A DNA stretch of 64,000 nucleotides, taken from assembly GCA_009760885.1 (NCBI GenBank), contig CM019713.1, forward strand, positions 5,524,996 through 5,588,995, in the 5' to 3' direction. Within the stretch, counting starts at the first letter, position 1; each line of letters starts with the position of its first letter. Shown here one piece after another: positions 12,283 through 23,810 of this stretch. This DNA comes from Achatina immaculata. Lineage: Eukaryota; Mollusca; Gastropoda; Stylommatophora; Achatinidae. Position numbers and translations under genes: made by a program. Under the pieces are notes generated by a model. That model had not been told where the DNA came from, made no database searches, and worked only from the letters and a program-made list of their open reading frames with translations.

Positions 12283-12374
12283 AGAGGATATGAGACGGGA
12301 CGATGATGACCGATATAGGAGGGCCGTAAGGAACGGCGGCCCGTCCTTTGATAGATTCAACACAGATTATTTAG
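12283..12374 (+). CDS. EPS8: EPS8 exon 3, charged N-terminal segment
   Basis: The acceptor is ttgcag (AG 12281-12282) and the donor is gtaagt (12375). The 92 bp complete an Arg codon, then encode EDMRRDDDDRYRRAVRNGG, PSFDRFNTDY and Leu, leaving one base that exon 4 completes as Asp. CpG is very dense in this exon. The run of alternating acid and arginine residues is not something I recognise from vertebrate EPS8, whose N-terminus is Ser/Gly/Asn-rich; this region is probably disordered. Confidence 0.88.
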
Positions 12375-12420
12375 GTAAGTAAAATCCATTGTCTTTGCAG
12401 TGTTTTGTCTTCGGTGTTAA

Positions 12421-12622
12421 GTTACTAGACATAGTCGGTCTTGAAAGTAATTAAGTTACTAGACATAGTCGGTCTTGAAAGTAATTAAGTTACTAGACAT
12501 AGTCGGTCTTGAAAGTAATTAAGTTACTAGACATAGTCGGTCTTGAAAGTAATTAAGTTACTAGACATAGTCGGTCTTGAAAGTAATAAGTTACTAGACA
12601 TATTCGGTCTTGAAAGTAATTA
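12421..12622 (+). repeat. 34-bp tandem repeat, 6 copies
   Basis: Units beginning gttactagacatagtcggtc start at 12421, 12455, 12489, 12523, 12557 and 12590. They are nearly identical; the last is one base shorter and has one substitution. The array lies 46 bp after the exon 3 donor. There are no spacers, so it is not a CRISPR array. Confidence 0.95.
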
Positions 12623-13234
12623 CCGACTAACAGCAGTAAACATTTGAATAAACTTCATAGTAGTGGGATCAGCGTTTTCTTGAGATGAGACACCGCAGCT
12701 TCTCTGACTTCTGTTTCCTTAAAACAAGTGCCAATTAAAATGCTCTGCCGAGTTGATTCTTTTGATATAATTTGTCATCTGTTCATTGATTAAACTTTTA
12801 TGCTGGCAATATTTCTTTTATCACACACGCTCACCTGATATCTTATTTTGGAATAAGTAAGTTGCAGTTTTATTTATCCTTAGCTCCGAAGACATTTTAG
12901 GAAGTTAACAGCGGTTGTAGAATATACACGTTACAATTTGTATTCAGTGATACATCGATGTAAATCATAAGTTATATCAGTCTTTGAACTTCACTTGGGG
13001 GAAACTCTGAACTGTCCTGACGACGTGCCTGAGAGAAAGCTTTTATTAGTGTACAACGCTAAATTTCTCGTTCCTTATGGATGTATCCAGATGTAGTCTC
13101 TCTGTTAGCTGGGTCTTGTTGGTCTCCACAAGTCCCCACCATCAACAAATCGACCGCACAGATTTCGCTGTGCTAGGTAAGATCATTTTCTGAACAGTCT
13201 AAATATAGTAGGATTTTCCTCAGTTCCTTTAAAC

Positions 13235-13434
13235 CAGTGACTCTCAGAATGTGTGGTAAAGCCCATGCCCACCCCCCCCCCACGTCCCAGGGACGTTGGA
13301 AGGATCTAGAGCGAGGATAAAGGAAATAGCAGGGGGCTTAAGAACCAACCTAAAGAAAAGTGATCATGGAGGCGCTAGGGGTGCGATTGTGGGGAGCAAG
13401 GGGACGACGGCCCGAAAAAGTCTGGGAACCGTTG
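13235..13434. mobile_element. hAT-like MITE relic
   Basis: The left end is CAGTGACTCTCAGA and the right end, reversed, is CAACGGTTCCCAGA, which match at most positions. The flanking octamers ctttaaac and cattaaag agree at 6 of 8 positions, consistent with an 8-bp hAT target duplication. A C-run and GC-rich body carry no coding. Confidence 0.6.
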
Positions 13435-13880
13435 CATTAAAGTAAACTTGTACGGCATCCTCTGCATTAAACTCATCGTGTCTGGGAACGGCTGCATTTA
13501 ACTAAACCTGTATGAGAACCGCTGCATTAAACTCATCGTGTCTGGGAACTGCTGCATTAAACTAAACCTGGTTGGGAACTGCTGCATTAAAATAAACCTG
13601 GTTGGGAACCGCTGCATTAAACTCAGTATGTCTGGGAACTGCTGCATTAAACTAAAACTGTATGGGAACCGCTGCATTAAACTCAGCGTGTCTGGGAACT
13701 GCTGCATTAAACTAAACATGTATGGGAACCGCTGCATTAAACTCATCGTGTATGGGAACTGCTGCATTAAACTAAACCTGTATGGGAATCGCTGCATTAA
13801 ACTCAGCGTGTCTAGGAACTGCTGCATTAAACTAAACCTGCTTGGGAACGGCTGCATTAAACTAAACATATCTGGGAGGT
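13421..13880 (+). repeat. 30-bp tandem repeat, about 15 copies
   Basis: The motif tctgggaac(c/t)gctgcattaa recurs every 30 bp from 13421 to about 13880, with alternating sub-types. Because 30 is a multiple of three, open frames appear on both strands and encode 10-residue repeats. These are artefacts of periodicity. The array overlaps the right end of the hAT-like relic. Confidence 0.95.
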
Positions 13881-14030
13881 TAAATAATAAAGCCCGGCTG
13901 TTTACCAGAGCAGATGATCAGTAATGAAAGGTGATCAGACTGTTTCACAAGTTGCGGAAAGCTCTAAATTTTTGATCGTTTCATTACCTGCTAATTTTAC
14001 CTATTACTGTTACAGCAGAACCCAGCCCCT

Positions 14031-14095
14031 TCACTCACTCACTCACTCACTCACTCACTCACTCGCTCGCTCGCTCGCTCGCTCGCCCGCCCCGC
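14031..14095 (+). repeat. (ACTC)n(GCTC)n microsatellite
   Basis: A pure tetranucleotide run shifts from actc to gctc and ends in a short GC-rich patch (cgcccgccccgcgg). Confidence 0.95.
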
Positions 14096-14689
14096 GGCTT
14101 ATTTACGAAGAATCCTCTCCCACAGCGCAGCGCTTGAAAAATACAGCCAGTAATTAAACTTAGAAAATTTTAAAATATGTTGGTGGTTATGGTTGTATGC
14201 CTTGTGAAATGATTTTCTGCTTCCAGAATGTTGCATTGTGTACATCTTAGTCCTTAGACCATTAATTTTCTCATTTGTCGTATATTTTTTTCATACTTGG
14301 AAATTAGCATTATACAACCTCTGTAGTTTTTATATATTTTTAACAGTCATGATACGACACAGGAGAGCTAGAAAAACAAGCTCTCAGAGAAGTTGTAGAA
14401 CGTTGAAAAAAAAACAACAAACTAAAACGGTGAAGAAACGAATAACAGTTTTTTTTTTCTGCTGATAAGTTCTCAGTATAACCCATTGATTTGTCTCAGA
14501 TATTGCTTCTGAAAAATGTCAGACGCTACTGAAGTTCGCATAGAATTAAAAGAAAATCTTTCTGAACGTGCTGTTCTTTAAAACCACCTTTTTATTTCCT
14601 GTATGTGTTTATGACTTGTAAAATGTAAGCAGTCTTTATATGAATTCTTTCCTATACTAGAACACACACGCACGCGCGCACACCCACTA

Positions 14690-15048
14690 AATGAAATGCC
14701 GTGCCACGTGGCGTAGACGATCATTTCTCTCAACATTCCCTGTCTTTAGACTTGATTATGAGATCCGCTGGTGACTTTCTTCCTAGCCACACTGACAGCC
14801 CATCCAGTAACTTCTCTCTCTGTCTTCCTCTGTCTCTGCTTCTCTCAATTTTTCCAGTTGCCACAATGTGTTCCAATTTTCCTCTTCTCAGAAAATGTCC
14901 TACAAATCTCGCTTGTCTGCCTCTGGTCTTTGCTGTAATGTGCCTTTTAACTTCAGCCTCTCTTAAGACTTCTTCGTTGGTTTTCTTAGCTGGCCATGGT
15001 ACCTTCAACATCCATTCTACATGGCCTCCATTTCTCGGTGTACTCTCT
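14690..15048 (-). mobile_element. RTE-type LINE 3' end (family A)
   Basis: The minus strand encodes LKVPWPAKKTNEEVLREAE, RFVGHFLRRGKLEHIV, RSRDRGRQREKLLDGLS and KSPADLIIKSKDRE, the same family as 1-231, with a frame break near 14730. Its right edge passes into an (AT)n run. Confidence 0.75.
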
Positions 15049-15049
15049 T

Positions 15050-15053
15050 ATTC

Positions 15054-15119
<66 letters not shown>

Positions 15120-15132
15120 CAACATATATATA

Positions 15133-15174
<42 letters not shown>
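15050..15174 (+). repeat. (AT)n microsatellite
   Basis: An alternating AT/TATATAC run of about 120 bp. The Tyr/Ile-rich open frames crossing it are not genes. Confidence 0.97.
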
Positions 15175-15176
<2 letters not shown>

Positions 15177-15939
15177 CGCAACAGTTTTCAGTTTTTTTTT
15201 GCAATAAAAAGATGAGGGGCGTATATGTCATGTCAAAGCAGATCTGACGTGTCTTGTCAAGGAGTGCTGCTGGGCTTAGTAAGGCACGCCCTGTTGGTCA
15301 AGTTTTCGTGACGCGATTAACTTGCTTGTCGAAGCAGAGCGGAAGTAACGAGACACCAGCAGTAAGGAACAAGAAGTCTTGTGTGTGTTGTGAGTCTTTT
15401 TAACCTGCCTAATATTCACTTGTTTGAGACTTTAGTTTCCTCAAGCCAACAGGCCGCTATGAAACACTTGCCACAGCGCTCATTCCTAGATATCAAGCGA
15501 AACGTTTGGTTTCTTATTTTATTCTGCCTTAAACGTCTGTTGATCATTGCTTTTGAGGCAGCCTGGGGAGAATAAAAAAAAGTAATCAGTGATCTGTTTG
15601 GATCAGTCAGTAGCACCATTAATGATTATCGTCAGGCGTTTCATAAAATAATAATAATAGTAAAGTAGTAATGAAAGAAAGGGTACAGCACCAGAACAGA
15701 ACACTTTCTTTTACTTCTTTAAGTAAGGGATTAAAAAAATTTCGTGTTTAGAATTCTAAGAATCCAGCAGCTAAGCAGAGACATAGAACAGCAAGATCAG
15801 CTTACCTTTTTCACTAGCAAACAAAAATGTCAAGGCGGCATTAAAAAACAAATTATAATAAAGATATATTTTTTTTAACTGGGTAAAATTACATGGTGGC
15901 TCTCTTATGTTTATATAGCACAGTATTTAAAACTGGAAT

Positions 15940-17560
15940 CTCCAAATTACTAGTGCTACTGTGTTGCTGCTTCTGCACTGACCACCACTAATGCTACTTA
16001 CTAGTACTACTGTATTGCTGCTGTTACTGCTGCTGCTAATACTGTTGCTGGTGTTACATTGATCACTACTATAGCTAACTACTAATGCTACTGCTGCTGT
16101 TACATTGATCACCACAATTGCTGACTGCTAATAGTACAGCTGCTGTTAATTGATCACTACTATTGCTAGCTGCTAGTGCAACTGCTGCTGTTACATTGAT
16201 CACCACTATTTCTAACTGCTAATACTACTGCTGCTGTTACATTGATCACCACTAATGTTAACTACTAATGCTACTGCTGATGTTACATTGATTACCACTA
16301 TTGCTAGCTCCTAATGCTACTGCAGCTGTTACATTGATCACTACTATTGCTAACTGCTAGTACTACTGCTGCTGTTACATTGATCACTACTATTGCTAAC
16401 TGCTAGTGCTACTGCTGCTGTTACATTGATCACTACTATTGCTAACTTCTAATGCTACTTCTGCTGTTACATTGATCACTACTATTGGTAACTATTAATG
16501 CTACTGCTGCTGTTACATTGATCACCACTATTGCTAACTTCTAATGCTACTTCTTCTGTTACATTGATCATCACTATTGCTAACTGCTAGTGCTGCTGCT
16601 GCTGCTGTTACATTGACCACCACTATTGCTAATTTGTTGTTCTACTGCTGCTGTTACATTGGTCATTACTATTGCTAACTACTAATGCTATTGCTGCTGT
16701 TACATTGACTATCACTATTGCTAACTGCTACTGCTACATTGATCACCAATATTGCTAACTGCTAGTGCTACTGCTGCTGTTACATTGAGCACTACTGTTG
16801 CTAACTACTAATGTTACTGCTGCTGTTAGATTGATCATTACTTTTGCTAACTGCTAATGCTACTGCTGCTGTTACATTGATCACTACTATTGCTAACTAT
16901 TAATGCTACTTCTACTGTTGCTTTGATCACTACTATTGCTAACTATTAATGCTACTTCTACTGTTACATTGATCACTACTATTGCTAACTATTAATGCTA
17001 CTGCTGCTGTTACATTGATACTGCTATTGCTAACTGCTGGTGCTACTGCTGCTGTTACATTGATCACCACTGTTGCTAACTATTAATGCTACAGCTGCTG
17101 TTACATTGATCACTACTATTGCTAACTATTAATGCTACTGCTGCTGTTACATTGATCACTACTATAACTACTAATGTTACTGCTGCTGTTACATTGACCA
17201 CCACCATTGCTAACTGCTAGTGCTACTGGTGCTGTTACATTGATTACTGCTATTCCTAACTATTAATGCTACTGCTGCTGTTGCATTGATCACTACTGTT
17301 GCTAACTACTAATGCTACTGCTGCTGTTACATTGACCACCATTATTGCTAACTACTAATGCTACTGCTGCTGTTACATTGATCATCACTATTGCTAACTG
17401 CTAGTGCTGCTGCTGCTGCTGTTACATTGACCACAACTATTGCTAACTTATAGTTCTACTGCTGCTGTTACATTTATCTGTACTATTGCTAACTACTAAT
17501 GCTACTGCTGCTATTACATTGACTACCACTATTGCTAACTGCTAATCTACTGCTAACTGC
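15940..17560 (+). repeat. 46-bp minisatellite, about 35 copies
   Basis: Units containing ctgctgttacattgatcac and attgctaactgctaatgcta repeat with a 46-bp period (for example ttacattgat at 16191, 16237 and 16283). Divergence is moderate, with CTG expansions inside some units (16592-16610, 17407-17423). From 17560 to about 18130 it grades into irregular ACT/GCT-rich sequence. Open frames over this interval are repeat artefacts. Confidence 0.93.
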
Positions 17561-18130
17561 TGGTGCTACTTTTGCTGTTGCATTGACAACCACCACTGCT
17601 GCTAACTACAATTGCTACTGCTGTTGCATCAATAACTTCTACATTTTACTACTTGTGTCACTGATTTTGTTACTACTACTACTACTGATGCATCAACCAA
17701 TAATTATGCTAACCATTAGTGCCACTGCTGCTTTGCTACTGCTACTACTGCTGCTTTTGCATCAGCCACCAGTATTGTCAGCTAATAATGCCATTGATAC
17801 TATAACTACTACTTCATCGACCAGTACCACTGCACCTGCATCAGCCACCATCATCACCCCACCGCTACAATTACTATTACTACTACTAATAATAATACTA
17901 ATACAATTACAACTGTTACTACTTACCACTACCATTACTAAAACTACTACTTACCACTACCACTACTAGTTATTACTACTACTACTATTTATTACTATTA
18001 CTAGTTACTACTATTACTATTACTGCTGTTGCATCATTGACTGCCACACTACTGACTGCTACTGCTGAACACTACCCCTGCTGATATTGTTATTACTGCT
18101 GCTGCTGCCTCAGATACTTATGCGCTGCTA
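17561..18130 (+). repeat. Degenerate (ACT)/(CTG) trinucleotide tract
   Basis: Leu/Thr-rich frames arise from trinucleotide runs continuing the 46-bp array. No gene is supported. Confidence 0.7.
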
Positions 18131-18585
18131 TTGCGTCTACAAGAACTACTGCTATTACCAAACTAGTCGCAGTGGTAGCAATACTTGTGCTACGATAGTT
18201 ACTATCATTGCTATAACTATCTTAATTTCAGCTGCTGATAGTGTTCAGCCTCTAGTCACTAGATTCACCTTCAGTAACAAGGCAGTGCTAACATTTGTAA
18301 ACGCGAAGTGCACTTTTCAGCGAGAAAATACAACCTTAGTGTGTTTGGCTGAGTTTTTCTGCGACAACTTGGAACTGTTGTCCAACCAGTTCTCGACTTG
18401 GTCCGTGTTGGCAAGCTGCACCGAAGTTCCTGATTGTTTTACAATTTGAATTACAAACACGGAACCCGAGAGTTGTATTTAGAAAACCGAGAAGAAGTCA
18501 CTGACAGAAGTCACATTCTTAGTGAGAAAGGTCAATGTTGTGAGCGTGTGGAGGTAGAAAGCAAATTTGCTGCGTTTGTTTAGTG

Positions 18586-18700
18586 CAGTGAATCTCAAAC
18601 TTTGTGAAGTTGCGGCCCCCGTATTGGTAATTCACAGCGCCCCCCCCCCCCCAACCACCACCTCGGGGCCCCATATATCCCGCAACCATTTGACGCTAAT
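18586..18700. mobile_element. Possible hAT-like MITE fragment
   Basis: It begins CAGTGAATCTCAAACTTTG, close to hAT MITE ends (CAGTGNNTCTCAAAC), followed by a C-run. I could not locate a matching right end. Confidence 0.3.
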
Positions 18701-19359
18701 AAAAATATTCACACATAAATAGTATTCATCTTAGTCAAGATTTGCTCTACGAATACTAACCAGAGACCTCGAAGTCCTCGGACCACAGTTTTTGCCTCTG
18801 GGCAAGCATAATGCACCGCTTTTCAACGTGTTTTTTTCTCCTCACGTATATATATAAACACACACACTGGATCTCTATTCTGAAATCCTATATGCAAATA
18901 CTGATAGCACCGTAACACCACAAGGAACTTACTTTTTTTTTTAAGCTTGTACTAACAAACCCCCATGCATGTAAAACAAGTCATATTCATAACCTGCACA
19001 TTTCGAAGTCACGTTCTTCAATTACTTTTAACATATGCATACACGTAGGCTTCAACGCCCTATATCTATATAATATAAAACAAACTTAGACACAGGATAG
19101 GGTTTGTATGTAGGATACAGCTAGGAAGAGGAAGTTACAAAATATACGAGCATAAATTATCAGCTGAAAACACTTAACAGAGATATGCCCGTTTATACGA
19201 AAAGTGGTGCAGTCCCTTTAACTATTTTATATATACATATAACAACATAATTATACTAATATAAATTAAATGCGTAATATAGCGAATTCATTTAAAAAAA
19301 ACGAACAAATGCAGTCTATGTGTATATGTAACGATGATGTTCCATACTGTCAGGAAGGC

Positions 19360-19362
19360 ATA

Positions 19363-19396
<34 letters not shown>

Positions 19397-19411
19397 CCTC
19401 TCTCTCCACTC

Positions 19412-19442
<31 letters not shown>
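19360..19442 (+). repeat. (CT)n-(CCCA)n-(CA)n compound microsatellite
   Basis: Three adjacent simple runs with no coding content. Confidence 0.95.
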
Positions 19443-19559
19443 TTTTATTTAAAAAAAACAGATCCAATTACAGTTGGTTTTAAATTAAGAAAATGACTTG
19501 CACCGTCAGCCCAAGTCCTGATTTTAAAGGTCTTTTTGACATGACATGCATTAAAAACT

Positions 19560-19700
19560 TTCATCGTTGATGATCTGCGAATGGACACATCAGCAGCAGG
19601 GCATCTTGCTTACAACCGAGAGGCCTACAGGAGAGCTGTTAGGGAGGCAAAGTTCCGCAAGGGACACGCAAATGACTGACTGTCTGAACGACAAAAATAT
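19560..19700 (+). mobile_element. LINE 3' end (family D)
   Basis: The plus strand reads IVDDLRMDTSAAGHLAYNRE and AYRRAVREAKFRKGHAND. It matches the reverse complement of 26030-26150. It is a C-terminal LINE tail only. Confidence 0.72.
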
Positions 19701-20399
19701 ATACAGTGTAGTAGCTGTACCAGAAAAAAAAATTTAGTGGGAAGATATAGACAGTGGTTATTTTCATGGCCAGAAAGAGTGTTAGTATTTGCACAGTGGC
19801 TTCACCTCCACAGTAAGGTTACACTGCCGTTATTGCCTTGGCAGACTGCCAGTCGGTATGGGAATTGATGGGCATATGCAAATGAGGGAAATTCTGTCTC
19901 TGGTTTTGGTGTGGCCAGGATAGGTAGGGACATTTACTGTAGAAGCATGAAATATAATGTGATTCAGTAAAGCGTGGCAAAACGGATCCAGAGATAAATA
20001 CAGTACATGAACAGTGCTTAGTAGCTCTCCGCAGTAGGCTTACAAAGAATGAAGATCCTGTGGTTAAGAAGTCTGAAGAATTAAGAGAAAAGAGACAAAA
20101 TGGAGAATGCCTGATAGAAGGTTGAAAGAGTAAAAGAAACACATAGAATACTTTGTTCGCTGTGAAAGATTAAGTCAGAATGGAAAATGCATCTAATTTT
20201 GATATTCATATTTATGACTGTTTTTAAAAAGAGGAAATCGGTAGGCAAGTAATAATTTAGGTAACAGCAAATAATTACCTAATTATGGGTTTCTTGTTAG
20301 GAAAATAAAAGCATTTGCTACGGACAGAACAGCACCAACACGAATCTCGTGCTATTCTCTCCAATGAAAACGTGGGTTTTAACAGATTAGGCAGTCAGC
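19701..20399. other. Unassigned intronic sequence
   Basis: No identifiable exon or element. The minus-strand frame at 19819-20142 has no recognised motif. Confidence 0.35.
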
Positions 20400-20690
20400 A
20401 ACGCATAGCTAACAAGCTAACGTCAGGGTTGACGAACCATAGCTGATCAAGACCCCCATCCCACCTCTCAGTTGGTATCACCAGTAACAAGCCCAGTCTG
20501 GCTAACGGGACAGGGATCGCCATAGTCTCCATGGCGGTGGAGTCTGCTAAAGTAGTATTGCAGACCATCTGCTTGTTGTCTGCACTCAGGGACTGAAAAA
20601 ATAGCCGCCATAATCCTCACGATGTAGTGCCTCAACATCGTCACTACATCAGCTGCAAAGAATACCATCTCGCAGTTTCAGTGAGATAGA
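20400..20690 (-). repeat. Interspersed repeat of unknown class (copy 1)
   Basis: The reverse complement matches 37870-38130. Shared blocks include ctattttttcagtccctgag and gactccacc(a/g)ccatgg. I cannot assign a class. Confidence 0.6.
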
Positions 20691-20907
20691 AGAATCCTTA
20701 GCCGTTCAGACCGTTATATTTGACATAATTTTCAAATTTTCGTTCTCTAACAGATTTATGTACAAAAACAAATACATTACTCACTGCTCATCATTCACTA
20801 CCTCATACACTTCTCTCTCTCTTTCTTTCGCACGCAGACACACACACACACATAGGGAAAAAAGTGGAGATGCGGGAGAGATTTCTGTAACACGTTAGTG
20901 CTTTTAC

Positions 20908-20910
20908 TTA

Positions 20911-20948
<38 letters not shown>

Positions 20949-20972
20949 AACCCCCCCCCCCCCCCCCCCAAA
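20908..20972 (+). repeat. (CT)n-(CA)n-poly(C) run
   Basis: Simple repeats ending in a run of about 20 C. Length here may be unreliable in assembly. Confidence 0.95.
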
Positions 20973-21808
20973 GAGAAGAGACAAATCTTTAGTAATGTAT
21001 TTATGTATTTTCATATAGAGGTTACAGTATGATCAGACATAACGAAAAACTTGTTCAGGTTTCATCCTGTCTTCACTTTTTAGTCCGTGTAATAGACTTA
21101 CTTTTTATTTTGTTAAGGCCTGTTTCTCCCTGATTAATTGTGTGCTAGGTTCATCCCTCCCACCAGTGAGCCAGTTTTACCGATTCGTTCCAAGCAATAG
21201 AGGAAGTCAACTTTGTAATTCCCCATACGGTATGATACTTTAAAAGAGAAATCTTAACTATGGTATCAGCTGGTGAAATATTAGTTTGTAACTATTAGGA
21301 GACTGCAGAAATGTTATAAAACTTTTCTGGATTGCCTCTCCTTTGCTTTCCCAGACCGCATAATTTTTTGCTCATTTGGTTCTGATGCCACCTGCCACTT
21401 TCATTTGCCTCACATCCCATGTGAATATTCCTAGCTCTCTGAAGCACTGCTATACAGCATCCGTATGATATTATTAGTAGCTATGCTTTAGAAATATTGA
21501 CATCTTGAGCAGACCCGGCCAAGTTTTTTAGCCTGTCACAAGACACGTGGGTTCATTGTTCACAACCACTAGTGAAGAGATTCTTTACCAACTAATAGAA
21601 TATACGAGGACATGATATACGTACATTCTGTAAGCGTGTTCTACTCAAAAACGATAAGGATTTGACCTGCATTTTCCTTTCATTACTGTGAATTATGATC
21701 TCATGTCTGTATATGTTAACATGATATAGCCAAGCTTTTACCAGGCACCCTCTCCTCCTTTTTTTTTGTTTGTTTGCTTTTCCTGGTCACATGTAAATTA
21801 TTCTATGG

Positions 21809-22289
21809 CAAAGATGGCCAAACTTTCTTAAAGTAAGAACAACATACGATAAACTTTTTGAGCGCTGCAAGATAAGAACTAAGATTGCACAAATATTTTT
21901 ATTGCTGCAGGCACATTTTTTTTGCAGAACTTTTATATACATATTAAGGAATATATGTATGTAACATTATTTATTTGTTGTCAACACTGGCCTCTGTGAT
22001 TACTGATTCTCCAGCACAATTCCTCTTTAATCCTTGGTGATTTGAAATTTTAAAAAAAAAATCATAGACTCAGATCTGGCATTAAAATTAGTGTTTGAAG
22101 TATCAAAATATTTTTATTCACATGAACATTAAACTTATGTTTTAGTCCAGTGTATTCTCACTTTATACCAGGTAAATAGGTTTTTCTTAAAAAAAATCTT
22201 TTCTAGTAATTGTAATGTAAAAAGGAGCTCACTCACATTATATGTCAAAGAGCCGCATGTGGCTGGCGTGCCGCGGTTTGGCCACCTTG
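21809..22289. mobile_element. hAT-like non-autonomous element
   Basis: The ends are CAAAGATGGCCAAAC and, reversed, CAAGGTGGCCAAACC. Internal sequence includes agccgcatgtggctggcgtg near the right end. The flanking octamers ttctatgg (21801-21808) and ttttgtaa (22290-22297) differ only by transitions, compatible with an aged 8-bp duplication. No transposase frame remains. Confidence 0.65.
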
Positions 22290-22433
22290 TTTTGTAATGA
22301 ATAATTTTTATACGATAATTGGTGTATAAGTATACAACTATACACTATATCACGCCGAAACGTCACAACTTTGTAATTGTTTAAAGCTGCTCCTACTTTT
22401 TTCCGATTTTATACAATTTTTATACGAGTCCTC

Positions 22434-22640
22434 GAGTAGCGAAGTGATTCATGCACTCGTGTCTGTTGTGGTGAGGAGGCGCTACGGTCATTTGTAGAAA
22501 CGGGTATCTGGCTTCTTCTGGGGCTGAGGAATTAAGGACGGCCAGGAATGATGCTGACCACATCACTCTCTAGTGTGCCCACAGCTCAAACAAAATATGG
22601 GCAGTAACGCCATATACGCTAGACCTACCTCTGATAGCTT
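22434..22640 (+). mobile_element. tRNA-derived SINE
   Basis: The head resembles a pol III A box (tagcgaagtgattcatgcac). The body has the family core 'ggccaggaatgatgctgacc' and 'acatcactctctagtgtg', then the 3' portion 'atgggcagtaacgccatat'. Related copies are at 31218, 48803, 53790, 60040 and 63632. Confidence 0.65.
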
Positions 22641-22789
22641 GATAAGACTAGCTTAAAAACACGAAAACTAATCTTATGAGGTTAAATGAATACATTTGTG
22701 TATTTTATTTTTCAGCGCTAATGAAAGAAAATGAAAAACCTATAGTAAAAAAAAAATTAAGCACATTCAGTATTTATAATATAAAGCTA

Positions 22790-22852
22790 CTACTACTACT
22801 ACTGCTGCTGCTGCTACTATTACTACTCGCCGCCGCCACCAGTTTGGTGCGC
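22790..22852 (+). repeat. (CTA)n(CTG)n trinucleotide run
   Basis: A short pure triplet tract ending in cgccgccgccacc. Confidence 0.9.
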
Positions 22853-23102
22853 TCAGTCATCTAGACTAGGGTAGTATAAGATTTCAGTGTTACATGTGCA
22901 TCAGTCAGTGAGTGTAGTGAAGTAGGTTGTAGACGGGCGGGCTGCAGGCTGAGTAGGTAATGAGTCCACAATAAAAACATTAAAAGAAATGAAGAATGGC
23001 AGTCCGTGAAATACTCTATGGAATATATGTAAAGAAAATGAGAAAGGGGAAGGTGGCGTGTGCAGTCTTTAGGATATTTTTTTAATCTCATTTGCACGCG
23101 CG

Positions 23103-23104
23103 TT

Positions 23105-23146
<42 letters not shown>

Positions 23147-23147
23147 C
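23103..23147 (+). repeat. (GT)n(GA)n microsatellite
   Basis: Two adjacent dinucleotide runs. Confidence 0.95.
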
Positions 23148-23515
23148 AGGAAACAGCTTACTTCGAAATCACATGTGTTTTAAGTTCCTGTCTCTCTTTT
23201 GTGGTCATGCTGTGGAACGCATTCTCCAAAATTGCACCAGTTATGAATTACTTTACTGGCCTGCTGAAACGACTCAAGAAGTTTAACTCATTGGTTCTAT
23301 ATAAGAACAATAAAAACAGCCCAGTATATCCAAGATGCAGAACTACGGATATAGACTATGACGCGTACGTAGAAAAAAGTTATATTGGCATGTTAGATCT
23401 TGCAAGGAGAGTCATATGTAGTTGTAATCAACGGATGTAATGTCGGGGGCAGAATTTCGTCACTTGAACTTTCACGGTTCTCCCCAGAATTCGTGTTAGC
23501 AAGTAGGCACACCGT

Positions 23516-23711
23516 GTTTAAGAGTGATACTTCTTTAGAAACCGACTGTTTAAGAGTGATACTTCTTTAGAAACCGACTGTTTAAGAGTGATACTTCTTT
23601 AGAAACCGACTGTTTAAGAGTGATACTTCTTTAGAAACCGACTGTTTAAGAGTGATACTTCTTTAGAAACCGACTGTTTAAGAGTGATACTTCTTTAGAA
23701 ACCGACTGTTT
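23516..23711 (+). repeat. 32-bp tandem repeat, 6 copies
   Basis: Units beginning gtttaagagtgatacttc start at 23516, 23548, 23580, 23612, 23644 and 23676. They are essentially identical, so the expansion is recent. The repeats are contiguous without spacers. Confidence 0.96.
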
Positions 23712-23810
23712 GAAACACGAAGCCACTAGCATTCCACAATCAAGTGGCACGATATGTATTACAGAACTGATTTGGCGTTACCGTAGTTACGTATAATCGT
23801 TTCTTTAGAG

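Noticed and set aside
12421..12622. Short direct repeats resembling a CRISPR array (also 23516-23711).
   Set aside because: Units are contiguous with no unique spacers, and the context is an animal intron.
13498..13924. Long open frames on both strands with a regular 10-residue repeat (FSLMQQFP / GNCCIKLN).
   Set aside because: They exist only because the 30-bp DNA repeat is a multiple of three; no start context, splice context or codon constraint.
14701..15247. Tyr/Ile-rich frames.
   Set aside because: Translation of (AT)n plus the antisense of the family A LINE.
17532..17969. A 145-residue Leu/Thr-rich open frame.
   Set aside because: Product of trinucleotide repeats next to the 46-bp minisatellite.
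18087..18449. A 120-residue frame with a less repetitive C-terminal half.
   Set aside because: Begins inside the trinucleotide tract, lacks recognised motifs and good splice sites. A real exon cannot be excluded but is unsupported.
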